39,224 bases of DNA, taken from contig JAKUUI010000015.1 of assembly GCA_022448485.1 (NCBI GenBank), forward strand, positions 1 through 39,224, read 5' to 3'. The notes under the pieces were generated by a model. That model was not told the origin of the DNA, ran no database searches, and was given only the letters and a program-made list of their open reading frames with translations. This document shows positions 25,713 to 34,532 of this stretch, in pieces (positions within the stretch are counted from its first letter, which is position 1; every line of letters starts with the position of its first letter). Source of the stretch: SAR324 cluster bacterium (lineage in GTDB: Bacteria > SAR324 > NAC60-12). The position numbers were made by a program, and so were the translations under genes.

Positions 25713-27098
25713 ATGCTTTCAGAGTCACCTGCCTCCGATTTACCGGTTTATTCCAACCTTGGAGCTTACATTAAAGAAATAGAGAAGCTTCCTGTTGTGC
25801 GCAAGGAGGGGCGTGTGATGCAGGTTATTGGGCATATGGTTGAGGCTACAAATCCCGGGTGTTCGGTCGGAGGGATGTGCCAAATATATAATCCGGCAAC
25901 AGAAAGTTCTGTTGCTGCAGAGGTCGTGGGATTCCGCAAAGACCGGATGCTCGTCATGCCCCTGCACAATGCACATGGAATTGGTCCGAAATGCAGGGTT
26001 GTTCCGGAAGACCGTCCGGCAATGGTTCCTGTAGGTGAAGGATTACTGGGGCGGGTGCTTGATCCCTTAATGCGTCCGATGGACGGTCTGGGTGAGCTGC
26101 TGGCTTCAACCGAGGTTCCGTTGTATCCGGAAGTTGTAAATCCAATGAAACGCCAACGTATTAAAAAACCTTTAGATGTGGGAGTAAGATCCATAAATTC
26201 GTGTTTGACCTGTGGCAGGGGACAGCGCATCGGCATAATGGCAGGCTCCGGTGTAGGAAAATCAGTACTACTTGGAATGATGGCACGCTACACGGATGCT
26301 GACATAAACGTCATTTCTCTTGTCGGGGAGCGGGGCAAGGAGGTCAGGGAATTTATTGAGGATAACTTGGGCGAAGAAGGAATGCGCCGATCGGTTGTGA
26401 TCGTTGCTACATCTGATCAGCCTCCATTGTTAAGAATGCGTGGTGCATACATAGCCACTTCGATTGCCGAGCATTTCCGCAACGAAGGCAAGGATGTTCT
26501 CCTTTCTATGGATTCTCTTACACGTTTTGCTATGGCGCAGCGTGAAATAGGACTGGCGGCAGGTGAACCTCCGACTACAAAAGGTTATCCTCCCTCCGTG
26601 TTTGCCTTGTTACCGAGCTTGCTGGAGCGCACGGGAACACATGATGGCCCAGGTTCAATTACCGGATTTTACACGGTACTCGTTGAAGGCGACGATGCAA
26701 GTGATCCCATTGCAGATGCAATTCGTGCAATTGTTGATGGTCATATTTATCTGAGCCGGGAGATTGCAGAAAAAGGTACTTATCCCGCGATTGACTTACT
26801 CTCTTCCACAAGCCGGGTGATGGTCGACGTAGTGGATGAAAAACACCTTAAACTCAACCAAATTATGCGCAGCACTCTGGCTACTTACCGTGAGGCAGAA
26901 GACCTGATTAATATTGGAGCATATGTTCAGGGGAGCAATCCAGAAATAGATTATGCCATCACAAAAAAACCACTGATCCAAGAATTTGTTCAACAGGGAA
27001 TGAGCGAACATACTGCCTTGATGGAGTGCGAAGAGCGCCTCCAGCAGATTTTCGGTGATAAACTTGAGGCAAATACTCCGGAGGAAGATACTGCTTGA
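25713..27098 (+). CDS. fliI: Flagellum-specific export ATPase FliI
   Basis: Hexameric F1-like ATPase that energises unloading of flagellar export substrates. The 461 residues include the Walker A motif AGSGVGKS at 177-184, the GERGKEVREF signature at about 208-217, Walker B VLLSMDSLTRFA and the AGEPPTTKGYPPSVF region characteristic of FliI/type III secretion ATPases. It starts 124 bases after fliH and is the last flagellar gene in the window; fliJ does not follow. It converges on the M24 peptidase gene with a 41-base gap holding no clear terminator. Confidence 0.96.
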   Translation: MLSESPASDLPVYSNLGAYIKEIEKLPVVRKEGRVMQVIGHMVEATNPGCSVGGMCQIYNPATESSVAAEVVGFRKDRMLVMPLHNAHGIGPKCRVVPEDRPAMVPVGEGLLGRVLDPLMRPMDGLGELLASTEVPLYPEVVNPMKRQRIKKPLDVGVRSINSCLTCGRGQRIGIMAGSGVGKSVLLGMMARYTDADINVISLVGERGKEVREFIEDNLGEEGMRRSVVIVATSDQPPLLRMRGAYIATSIAEHFRNEGKDVLLSMDSLTRFAMAQREIGLAAGEPPTTKGYPPSVFALLPSLLERTGTHDGPGSITGFYTVLVEGDDASDPIADAIRAIVDGHIYLSREIAEKGTYPAIDLLSSTSRVMVDVVDEKHLKLNQIMRSTLATYREAEDLINIGAYVQGSNPEIDYAITKKPLIQEFVQQGMSEHTALMECEERLQQIFGDKLEANTPEEDTA

Positions 27099-27139
27099 GC
27101 ACGGCCAAAATCACAAATGAAGCTCGACTTCCCGGGTAC

Positions 27140-28315
27140 TCAATTTTGAATTATCGGCATTTCTGAAGGCGCACGGCTGGACAGCATTCGTGCACCCTCT
27201 TCAGTAATCACGATGTTTTCTTCGTGTACCATTTGTTTCCCCGGCGCAAATGTCATTCCTGGTTCAAGGGTCAGGATCATTCCAGGTTCCAAAAGCGTGT
27301 TGTCATCAGGCGTGACAGACGGCCACTCAGTCAGTTCCATTCCCAGCCCATGTCCCATACGTCCCACACTATTTCCAATTGCTCCGCCTTTTTCGAGCAC
27401 TGCCCACATGGCTGCCCAAACATCTGAAGTTGTGTTTCCCGGAGAGGCCGCTTTGAAGCCGGCATCTGTAGCCTGATAAACAGTTTCATGAGCGAAACGA
27501 GTTTCATCCGGCAAATTCCCAAATACAAAATTTCGATCGAAATCACAAAAATATCCATCAAATGTGCTTCCTGTATCAATAATTAAAACATCTCCGTTTT
27601 CCAGCGTTTTGTCAGTTGGCCCCATGATGATATTGTCGTAACCCCCAAGTCCGGAACCGGCAATCAGATAAGGTGAATTATCTGCACCGCGCTGCAAAAT
27701 ATCCAGACGCAGCTTCAGGCAGCACTGGCGCTCAGTCTCTCCGATAAGTAAAGCCTGAGGAAGATTTTCAAATGCAGCAGAAGTTATTTCGCAAATGTGC
27801 TGGATTTTCTGAATTTCTGCTGCAGATTTTATTTTTTTCAACCGGTGCATAGGAAGGGCAAAATCCACGATTTCTGTTGGGCTAATTTTTTCAATCAATA
27901 GCTTAAAATTATCAGCAGGCATCCTCAGGTGACTCTCTTGACCCAGCATGAGTCCAAGTCGTCCAAACCGGGTTTTTACTTCATTAAGTGCTTGTGCCAA
28001 TAATGAAATTCCATCGTCTTCAGGACAAGGTGAGGTCCATGTTCGGATGTCTTTTACCCAGGTTGATTCCATGCCGGCAAGGCCAATTTCCGGAATCACT
28101 GCCAGCGGATTCCCTTCTCTGGGAACAATCAAAAACCACGGCCGTGTTGGGCTTTGCCAAAACTGAGTCAAAAAACCTGAGAAGTAACGGACGTTCGGTT
28201 CTGTTGTTAGGAGAATCGCATCAAGTTTTTGCTCGGTCATCATACGCTGAACTTTTAGCGTTCGCTGTTCAAATTCTGACTGAGGAAAACCTCTTGGCGG
28301 TGAAGAATTCGTCAT
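27140..28315 (-). CDS. M24 family metallopeptidase (Xaa-Pro aminopeptidase/creatinase-like)
   Basis: 391-residue cytoplasmic protein with the two-domain creatinase/prolidase layout: an N-terminal domain (about 1-160) and the pita-bread catalytic domain. The five metal ligands of the family are visible in order: Asp in IIDTGS, Asp in YFCDFDRNF, His in GHGLGMELTEWP, Glu in TLEPGM and Glu in HEENIV. Members hydrolyse Xaa-Pro peptides, creatine or ectoine derivatives. The specific substrate cannot be decided here. It sits at the downstream end of a sugar/inositol catabolic gene row but is separated by 135 bases from the ABC fragment, so its link to that row is uncertain. Confidence 0.85.
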   Translation of the reverse strand: MTNSSPPRGFPQSEFEQRTLKVQRMMTEQKLDAILLTTEPNVRYFSGFLTQFWQSPTRPWFLIVPREGNPLAVIPEIGLAGMESTWVKDIRTWTSPCPEDDGISLLAQALNEVKTRFGRLGLMLGQESHLRMPADNFKLLIEKISPTEIVDFALPMHRLKKIKSAAEIQKIQHICEITSAAFENLPQALLIGETERQCCLKLRLDILQRGADNSPYLIAGSGLGGYDNIIMGPTDKTLENGDVLIIDTGSTFDGYFCDFDRNFVFGNLPDETRFAHETVYQATDAGFKAASPGNTTSDVWAAMWAVLEKGGAIGNSVGRMGHGLGMELTEWPSVTPDDNTLLEPGMILTLEPGMTFAPGKQMVHEENIVITEEGARMLSSRAPSEMPIIQN

Positions 28316-28450
28316 AGTTAATTTTTTTTATTTGAACCTTACTTAAAGACAATTTTAAGAATAAGTTAAATCTGTAGCTGGGAAATTTGAAAATATGATT
28401 TGTTTGAAAATTTTAAGTAGAATAGTTTCTAAGAAGTTAAAAACCATAAA

Positions 28451-29254
28451 CTAAGACTCTGGAACAAGGCTCACTCCTCGTGTGAGGAAAGTGATGTAGA
28501 CCGAAGAACCGGAATCCTGTAGTGTTTCCATCTGATAGTCAATCACAAATAATTCACCAAGAGCGCAATCCACTGTATATTCCATATGATCACCCAAATA
28601 TGAGGCTTTTAGAATAGTTCCGGGTATACCGCCTTCAGTTCCTGATTCACTCAAACAGATAGACTGTGGACGGATCGCCACATTAGCATCTCCGGAAGTC
28701 AATCCCTGGTGAGGCAATTGTGTCCCGATTCCTGCGATATCGACTTTAGCATCTGAACCGTCAATTTCAAGAATTGTCGACTTCACCAAATTAGCGTCGC
28801 CAATAAAGTCCGAAACAAAGAGACTGACCGGTTCCTCATAAAGTTGTCGCGGAGTGCCTTCTTGAGCAATAACTGCCTCGTTCATCACGATGATGCGGTC
28901 TGAAACCGCAAGCGCTTCCTCCTGATCGTGAGTGACGTAAATGGTGGTTAGCTCCAGCTTTTGTTGCAACTCCCGGATTTCCTCACGAACCCGTCGCCGC
29001 AACTTGGCATCGAGGTTTGAGAGCGGTTCGTCAAAGAGCAAAACCTCCGGCTCCAGCACAAGTGCCCGTGCTACGGCGACTCTCTGCTGCTGCCCTCCGG
29101 AAAGCTCACTGGGCAGCCGCTCCCCAAATTCGGCCAATCCCACCAGTTCCAATCCCGCCAATGCTTTTCTCTTCACTTCGATTTTGGGAAAGTGGCTCAT
29201 GGTGAGGCCGTAGGAAACATTCTGAAAAACATTCATGTGTGCTGGACGATCCAT
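28451..29254 (-). pseudogene. ABC transporter ATPase lacking its N-terminal third (no Walker A)
   Basis: The frame encodes the C-terminal part of an import-type ABC ATPase of the spermidine/iron/sugar class: signature LSGGQQQRVAVARAL (51-65), Walker B VLLFDEP (71-77), H-loop H109 in VTHDQEEAL, and a C-terminal TOBE-like region. The family sequence starts abruptly at H6-M7-N8-V9 (HMNVFQNVSYGL), which normally follows FP about 85-90 residues into the protein, so Walker A and the Q-loop are gone. The preceding bases are the 3' end of iolB, which it overlaps by 22 bases. It cannot hydrolyse ATP as written and is most likely a deletion remnant. No permease or binding protein is adjacent. Confidence 0.85.
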
Positions 29255-30039
29255 TCATGTTCTGGAGCATTATGAAATTTCCAAATGCGTTTTGGTCCGG
29301 CCATCACATTCAAATAATACAGATCGTACCCGTGCGGTGCGCCAACCGGATGATAGCCTTGCGGAACCATCACCACGCCATGATTGTGTACGGTCATGGT
29401 TTCGTCCAAACTTCCATCATCAGTGTAAACACGCTGAAAAGCAAAACCTTGCGGAGGATTGATTCGGTGGTAATAGGTTTCTTCCAAAAATGATTCTTCC
29501 GGCAAATTATCCAAATCGTGTTTGTGCGGTGGGTAACTCGACCAGTTGCCGTTTGGTGTGATGACTTCGACCACGAGCAAACTGTCTGCTTCTGCTGTTT
29601 CCGGAAGAATGTTGCAAATGTGGCGGGTGTTTGTTCCGTGTCCCCGTGTTTCATACGTCATGTCTTCCGGAGTTATCAGTCGAGCTGAATAGTTTCCTTT
29701 TCCCGGAGCGGAACACACAGCCAGTTCTAAATCGGTCAATGCTTCAACAGTAAATTCATCTTCATTGGGAGTATAGACGGCGAAAGGCGGTTTTTCTGAA
29801 AAAACGCTCATGCGCTCCCCCAATTTGACCCATGATTCTTTACGGGTTTTAACGTTTGCTTTACCTGAAACTAACACCAAACAAATTTCTCGTTTTCCTG
29901 TTTTTTGCTCTAATGTTTGTCCGGATTTGAGCAAGAAAACATCAAAACCGACATATTTCCAGCTTGCTGATTCCGGAGTGATATTTTGGATGCGCCCATC
30001 AGAATTCGGGAGCTGGGAGTTAACGAGTAAAGAAGTCAT
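29233..30039 (-). CDS. iolB: 5-deoxy-glucuronate isomerase
   Basis: Converts 5-deoxy-glucuronate to 2-deoxy-5-keto-gluconate in myo-inositol breakdown. The 268-residue length matches IolB, a double cupin. Family features include SSYPPHKHD and EETYYHRINPPQGFAFQRVYTDD around the metal site (the His and Glu ligands), VMVPQGYHPVGAPHGYD, and the C-terminal HNAPEHEW. The ATG at 30039 was preferred to one at 30108 because it gives the family N-terminus, lies just past the iolC stop and has CTCAGGATTG upstream. The end abuts the truncated ABC gene but looks complete. Confidence 0.94.
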   Translation of the reverse strand: MTSLLVNSQLPNSDGRIQNITPESASWKYVGFDVFLLKSGQTLEQKTGKREICLVLVSGKANVKTRKESWVKLGERMSVFSEKPPFAVYTPNEDEFTVEALTDLELAVCSAPGKGNYSARLITPEDMTYETRGHGTNTRHICNILPETAEADSLLVVEVITPNGNWSSYPPHKHDLDNLPEESFLEETYYHRINPPQGFAFQRVYTDDGSLDETMTVHNHGVVMVPQGYHPVGAPHGYDLYYLNVMAGPKRIWKFHNAPEHEWIVQHT

Positions 30040-30043
30040 GATG

Positions 30044-31981
30044 TCAATCCTGAGTTTTAGACCATATTTCCAGTACTGAATTGTAACGTTCAGCAACTGC
30101 ATCCGCAATACCTTTGATTGTTAATTTACCACCAACATACTGCTCCCAGGGTTCCCAAAAAATACTGCGCCCCACCGCAAACCCACAAGTGTGTGGTGTG
30201 GAACGGGCTACACGGAACCAAGTTTGGAACTGCTCAATCGGGGCATTTTTTCCGAGAATGATCACTCCGACTTCCGGATCGTATTGATCCAGAGTTTTGG
30301 TCATTGTTTGCCATTCTTCTTTGCTGTCCAGGGCAGTGATTTTCCACCAAAAGGGGTAAATTCCGGCTTCGTACACCTCGGCCATTGCTTCGCCCAAAGT
30401 TGTTCCGGTCTCCAGATAACCTTCCGGAATGATCAATTCCACCATCAGTTTGCGCTTGAGTGCAGCGCAAACACTATTTAATTTATGGAGTTGGCTGAGC
30501 TGTATGTCTTTGTTTTCTTGATTCATTTGCAAATGAAAACGCCAAAGTACCTTCACAAACCACGTAGCCGGACGCTCCAACAAATGTTGATAAAGCGAAT
30601 CCTCCATTAGCCAACTCACAGGAAATGAACTGGCTTTTTCAATCGGCACCCCGATTGTATAAGCGGCATCTGCAAAATTATTGAGAATCATTTGGCCATA
30701 ATCTGGATCAATTAAAATAGCGAGTCTTTCTGCAGCGGGCGCACCGGTTTTTTTGTTGGATTTGCGGACTTTTTGAAAACCCTCGTAAACTTGCTCTTTG
30801 AAACGGGAAATGTAGTCAAACGACAAATTGTTTTCACGGCAACTTTCCTCAAATTGAGTGCGGTGATCGTAAGCCAAAATCAATAACTCTTCTTTTTGCG
30901 GTTGTCCCAGTTCCGTGCGCAAATGCAGTTGTTGCATTTTGGGATGGTGCGCCAAAGCTGGAATTCGGTCAAAGTTCCGGATAAAATAGTCGATTTCCGC
31001 GAAAGAAGGAGCGGCAGGGGAACATCCGTGACGGGTGACCACTAACGCCCCGGAAGCATTACCGTACAGTGCACAGGTTTCCAAAGATTTTTCCCGCAAC
31101 CACCCGCGTAAAAATCCGCTCATAAACGCATCTCCCGCACCCAAAACATTCAGCACTTCAATCGGAAAGGAACGGGCGGAAATTGGTGCGGGCGAATTCG
31201 GCGAAAAAACCTCGCAACCATCCGCACCTCGCTTGAGTACGACGGTGGCTGAGGATTTTTCTTGAATGGTGGATAAACTGCTTGCCAGTGTTTCCTTTCC
31301 ACCGGCAATCAAAACTTCTTCTTCTGTTCCAACAATCAAATCCAGTTCGGAAAGAAAAGGCTGGAGTTCCCGTGTAACCTTTGCTGAGGCGACAAAACGG
31401 GTCTCACCGTCTCCTGCCTCAGTCAGGCCCCACAACACTGGACGATAATCAATGTCGAGAATCAGGGCGCATCCTGATTTTTTGGCGACTTTCACTGCTT
31501 GCCGAGTTGCCTTTAGCATCGAAGGCGTGGACAATCCGGTTCCTGTAATCAACAAGGCTTTGGCTGTTTGCAAAATTTCAGGGTTTACATCTTCCGGAAG
31601 AATTTGCATGTCTGCACAATTTTCTCGATAAAAAATCAAAGGGAAACGATCCGGAGGATTGACTCCGAGTAAAACCAGTGCGGTTAAATGTTCCGGGGTA
31701 TTCCTCAAAAGCGCAGTGTTCACGCCTTCTTTTTCCAGAGTGTTCCGCAAAAAAGCGCCCATATCATCGGTTCCGACACAGGAAAACATGGCGGATTTCA
31801 GCCCCAAACGGGCTGCTCCGACGGCGGTATTTCCGGCACAACCGCCCAAATATTTACGGAAACTTTGCGCATCTTCAAGTGGACTGTGTACTTGTTCGGC
31901 GTACAAATCCACAGCTACGCGGCCCATGCAAATCAAGTCCAGCGGACGAGAATTGTCAAACGAAGGAGAAGTTTTTGTCAT
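30044..31981 (-). CDS. iolC: IolC kinase fused to DUF2090 aldolase-like domain
   Basis: 645-residue two-domain enzyme. Residues 1-335 are a PfkB-type kinase: GGCAGNTAVGAARLG at 46-60 and the catalytic GAGDAFMSGF at 281-290 (D284 as base). This fits 5-dehydro-2-deoxygluconokinase of inositol catabolism. Residues 345-645 match the DUF2090 class-I-aldolase-like domain commonly fused to IolC (LILAYDHRTQFEE, ILIDPDYGQ, LMVELIIPEG), which is proposed to act as the IolJ step. It lies in the order iolG-iolC-iolB with overlap-free 4-base spacing to iolB. iolD and iolE are not in the window. Confidence 0.92.
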   Translation of the reverse strand: MTKTSPSFDNSRPLDLICMGRVAVDLYAEQVHSPLEDAQSFRKYLGGCAGNTAVGAARLGLKSAMFSCVGTDDMGAFLRNTLEKEGVNTALLRNTPEHLTALVLLGVNPPDRFPLIFYRENCADMQILPEDVNPEILQTAKALLITGTGLSTPSMLKATRQAVKVAKKSGCALILDIDYRPVLWGLTEAGDGETRFVASAKVTRELQPFLSELDLIVGTEEEVLIAGGKETLASSLSTIQEKSSATVVLKRGADGCEVFSPNSPAPISARSFPIEVLNVLGAGDAFMSGFLRGWLREKSLETCALYGNASGALVVTRHGCSPAAPSFAEIDYFIRNFDRIPALAHHPKMQQLHLRTELGQPQKEELLILAYDHRTQFEESCRENNLSFDYISRFKEQVYEGFQKVRKSNKKTGAPAAERLAILIDPDYGQMILNNFADAAYTIGVPIEKASSFPVSWLMEDSLYQHLLERPATWFVKVLWRFHLQMNQENKDIQLSQLHKLNSVCAALKRKLMVELIIPEGYLETGTTLGEAMAEVYEAGIYPFWWKITALDSKEEWQTMTKTLDQYDPEVGVIILGKNAPIEQFQTWFRVARSTPHTCGFAVGRSIFWEPWEQYVGGKLTIKGIADAVAERYNSVLEIWSKTQD

Positions 31982-32034
31982 ATTTATATGTGAATTAATT
32001 TGACAACGTCACACTTCAAAAAAACGTAAATAAA

Positions 32035-32118
32035 TTACCATGAAGGACACGAAGGACATGAGGATAATAAAGTTTTCACACTCTGAATGTGTGTTTCTCT
32101 TCATGCACTTCATGGTAA
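32035..32118. repeat. Nested inverted repeat element upstream of iolC
   Basis: TTACCATGAAG (32035-32045) is the exact complement of CTTCATGGTAA (32108-32118), and the arms continue imperfectly inward (GGACACGAAGGACATGAGG against TGCATGAAGAG). A central hairpin CACAC..GTGTG lies at about 32077-32093. It occupies most of the 160-base gap between iolG and iolC. The GGACAC-AAG core recalls the element at 17829-17895 and a widespread intergenic repeat type. Confidence 0.75.
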
Positions 32119-32141
32119 AAAACAAAGATGACATTGCTGAA

Positions 32142-33146
32142 TTAAACAGATGCAACTTTCACCGGTTTTCCGGTCTTTAACGATTCTTGGGCTGCCAGCG
32201 CAACCAAGACCGGAGCGAGGCCGTCTTTTCCTGAAACAGGAGTCGGCTTATCGTCGCGAACCGCATCGACAAATGCCTGAATTTCTGCGACGAACGCGGC
32301 TTGGTAGCGTTCCAAAAAAAAGTATAGCGGCTTGTCTCGAATCACACCAGATTCGTTGAGAATGACCATTGAAGTTGGCGTGTTGTTATCTGCCATCGCT
32401 GTTCCTTTTGAACCAAAAACTTCAACGCGCTGGTCATATCCGTAAACCGCCTCTCTGCTATTTTCGATGATGCCCAGTGCACCATTTGCGAATTTGAGCG
32501 AAATGACTGCCGTGTCAATATCACCCGCTTTGCCGATTTCCGGATCAACTAAAACTGCACCGTAAGCATGAATTTCCGTAACCTCAGATCCCATGAGGAA
32601 ACGGGCCATGTCAAAATCATGGATTGTCATGTCCAGAAAAAGCCCTCCTGAAGCGGTTACGTATTCAGCAGGGGGAGGAGCCGGGTCGCGGGAAGTAATT
32701 CGGACAACGTGCGGATCGCCCAAAACTCCGGAAGTGACTTGCTTCCGAACGGCCGCAAAATTTGGATCAAAGCGACGATTGAAACCTACTTGGAGTTTTA
32801 CTCCTGATTTTTCGACTTCGGTCAATGCATTTTGGATTATGTTTGGATCTAGGGCTATTGGTTTTTCGCAAAAAATATGTTTGCCTGCTTGAGCGCACTC
32901 GATCATTTGCTGTGCATGTTCCGAAGAGGGAGAACCAATTAGAATTGCGTCAATTTCTGGATCGTCTAGCATAAACCGATGGTCTCTTCCTGTTAGCGGA
33001 ATATTAAGGGAAGAGGCCCATGCTTCATCCAGATATGGATCGGTGATGGCTTTGAGCTGTGCGCTTTCAACTCTTTTGAGCAAATTGTCTGCATGGAGTT
33101 TCCCGATGCGGCCAGCTCCGATAATTCCAATGATTACATGTTTCAT
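32142..33146 (-). CDS. iolG: Inositol 2-dehydrogenase
   Basis: NAD-dependent enzyme that oxidises myo-inositol to scyllo-inosose, the first catabolic step. The 334-residue Gfo/Idh/MocA protein has the Rossmann motif GIIGAGRIGKLHA (7-19), E94-K95-P96 with the catalytic Lys, and D172-x3-H176 in LDMTIHDFDMARFL, the same spacing and numbering as well-studied IolG. FNRRFDP and the substrate loop around 150-160 also match. Context with iolC and iolB supports the name, though related members act on scyllo-inositol or other sugars. Confidence 0.9.
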   Translation of the reverse strand: MKHVIIGIIGAGRIGKLHADNLLKRVESAQLKAITDPYLDEAWASSLNIPLTGRDHRFMLDDPEIDAILIGSPSSEHAQQMIECAQAGKHIFCEKPIALDPNIIQNALTEVEKSGVKLQVGFNRRFDPNFAAVRKQVTSGVLGDPHVVRITSRDPAPPPAEYVTASGGLFLDMTIHDFDMARFLMGSEVTEIHAYGAVLVDPEIGKAGDIDTAVISLKFANGALGIIENSREAVYGYDQRVEVFGSKGTAMADNNTPTSMVILNESGVIRDKPLYFFLERYQAAFVAEIQAFVDAVRDDKPTPVSGKDGLAPVLVALAAQESLKTGKPVKVASV

Positions 33147-33168
33147 TTAATCCTCAAAATTTTTTCTA

Positions 33169-34326
33169 TCAAGGAAGTCTACGCATTGTAGCTTCATTGA
33201 GACACTCGTTAAAGCGATCTACAGGCCATTCCTCACGTAATGCAAGCTCCATAAAGGCCCAAATAGTCTCTGTTACGGAACCTTCCATGGGAGAATCTAA
33301 ATCCAGGTTTGTCGGAAAAGAGTAACCATCTATCACAGAGGCCCCAATGGTTTGTAGTTCGTCTTGACGTAGTTGATGGGATTTTTTTCTTTCAAGCAGT
33401 ACTCGATAGATCAACTTTGTCATTTTGGTTCGGTCTACAGATTCCATTGTCTTTCCGAAGGCACTGGAGACCTGTAATAGGTTGGCAATTCGGTCGCTAG
33501 ATTCCTTGTTGGTTCCTGCCGCATGGAACAAGGCGGGACTTAAGAACATCACATCTCCTTTTTGCAATTGCAGTTGCACCGCGTGATTCTGAAAATACTC
33601 TATGAATTTAGAATCTCGCCACGCCATATAGCCGAGTGGATATTGGTGAGAAAAGGGCAGTATCATAGTTGATCCGGATGAAATGTCCATGTCGGTGTGT
33701 GCCACTGACTCTTGCAAAGTAAGAAACTGCGAGAGAATTTGGGATGATATTGGATATTCTGAAATGAGTGAATCCTCTTGAAAACCAAGATGATAATCAC
33801 GATGGGGATGCTGAGACTGTCCTCCAGGCTTAACAATGTTCACTTGTGAGGTCATCTGAAAAAAAGGGCCAAGCCACGCTTCTGATACAAAACAAAGAAC
33901 AGGGTTGTCGTAGTAGGCTACGAAGGCTTCCGTATCTCGTTCGCAAAATTTCTGTAAGGCATTCCAAATTCTCTCATTTTCTCCCGGTTTAGCATAGTGA
34001 TCCCCTCTGTGTTGCTTAGAGATTTTTTCTTCAGCAATGATTTCTAGGAATATCTCGGTAGCCTGGTCAATGGCTTTCGTATCCGAAAATGCTTGACGAA
34101 CGGTCATTACACCAGGGCCTTCCTTGATACAATGGTGCAACTCCGTTTTTAACTTCCGAGCTTGCGGACTGCTTATCAAAGAACGAATGTGGTCTCCCTC
34201 ATAAATAACGACCCTCTTTTGGATATCCGAGGAAAAATGATAGTCTTCCGAGCTTACAGTCTGAGAACATAGAGCCTTAAACTCAGAGAGATTTATGTCA
34301 TCAACATCGAAGAAGTATTGTTGCAT
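33169..34326 (-). CDS. Phytanoyl-CoA dioxygenase (PhyH) family Fe(II)/2-oxoglutarate oxygenase
   Basis: 385-residue protein with the double-stranded beta-helix facial triad H175-x-D177 (PHRDYHLGF) and distal H268 (LFHAAGTN), followed by R279 for binding 2-oxoglutarate. PhyH-family enzymes hydroxylate small molecules such as phytanoyl-CoA or ectoine; the substrate here is unknown. The N-terminal 110 residues are not recognisable. It ends 23 bases before iolG and may be co-transcribed with it, but a 206-base gap (34327-34532) separates it from the aldehyde dehydrogenase upstream and may hold its own promoter. I saw no clear promoter or terminator there. Confidence 0.8.
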   Translation of the reverse strand: MQQYFFDVDDINLSEFKALCSQTVSSEDYHFSSDIQKRVVIYEGDHIRSLISSPQARKLKTELHHCIKEGPGVMTVRQAFSDTKAIDQATEIFLEIIAEEKISKQHRGDHYAKPGENERIWNALQKFCERDTEAFVAYYDNPVLCFVSEAWLGPFFQMTSQVNIVKPGGQSQHPHRDYHLGFQEDSLISEYPISSQILSQFLTLQESVAHTDMDISSGSTMILPFSHQYPLGYMAWRDSKFIEYFQNHAVQLQLQKGDVMFLSPALFHAAGTNKESSDRIANLLQVSSAFGKTMESVDRTKMTKLIYRVLLERKKSHQLRQDELQTIGASVIDGYSFPTNLDLDSPMEGSVTETIWAFMELALREEWPVDRFNECLNEATMRRLP

Positions 34327-34532
34327 GAAAGGATTTTTTCAAGTGTTCTAATAGTTGACCTTTTGCATAGTTCAAAAAGTAGGCAAGTATGCTCACGGTA
34401 TTGTGCTGGTAACAAAATTTTTTTAGTTTTCTATATCTAGTGAACCACGACTTGTTATGATCGTTTGTTGCTTGAAGAACATCTCAAAGAATCTAAATAT
34501 CCAAATCTATACGGGAAGAAAGTCAGTGTTTT

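Noticed and set aside
30102-30108. Upstream ATG for iolB at 30108
   Set aside because: It would overlap iolC by 65 bases and add non-family residues; the ATG at 30039 has a ribosome site and gives the expected N-terminus.
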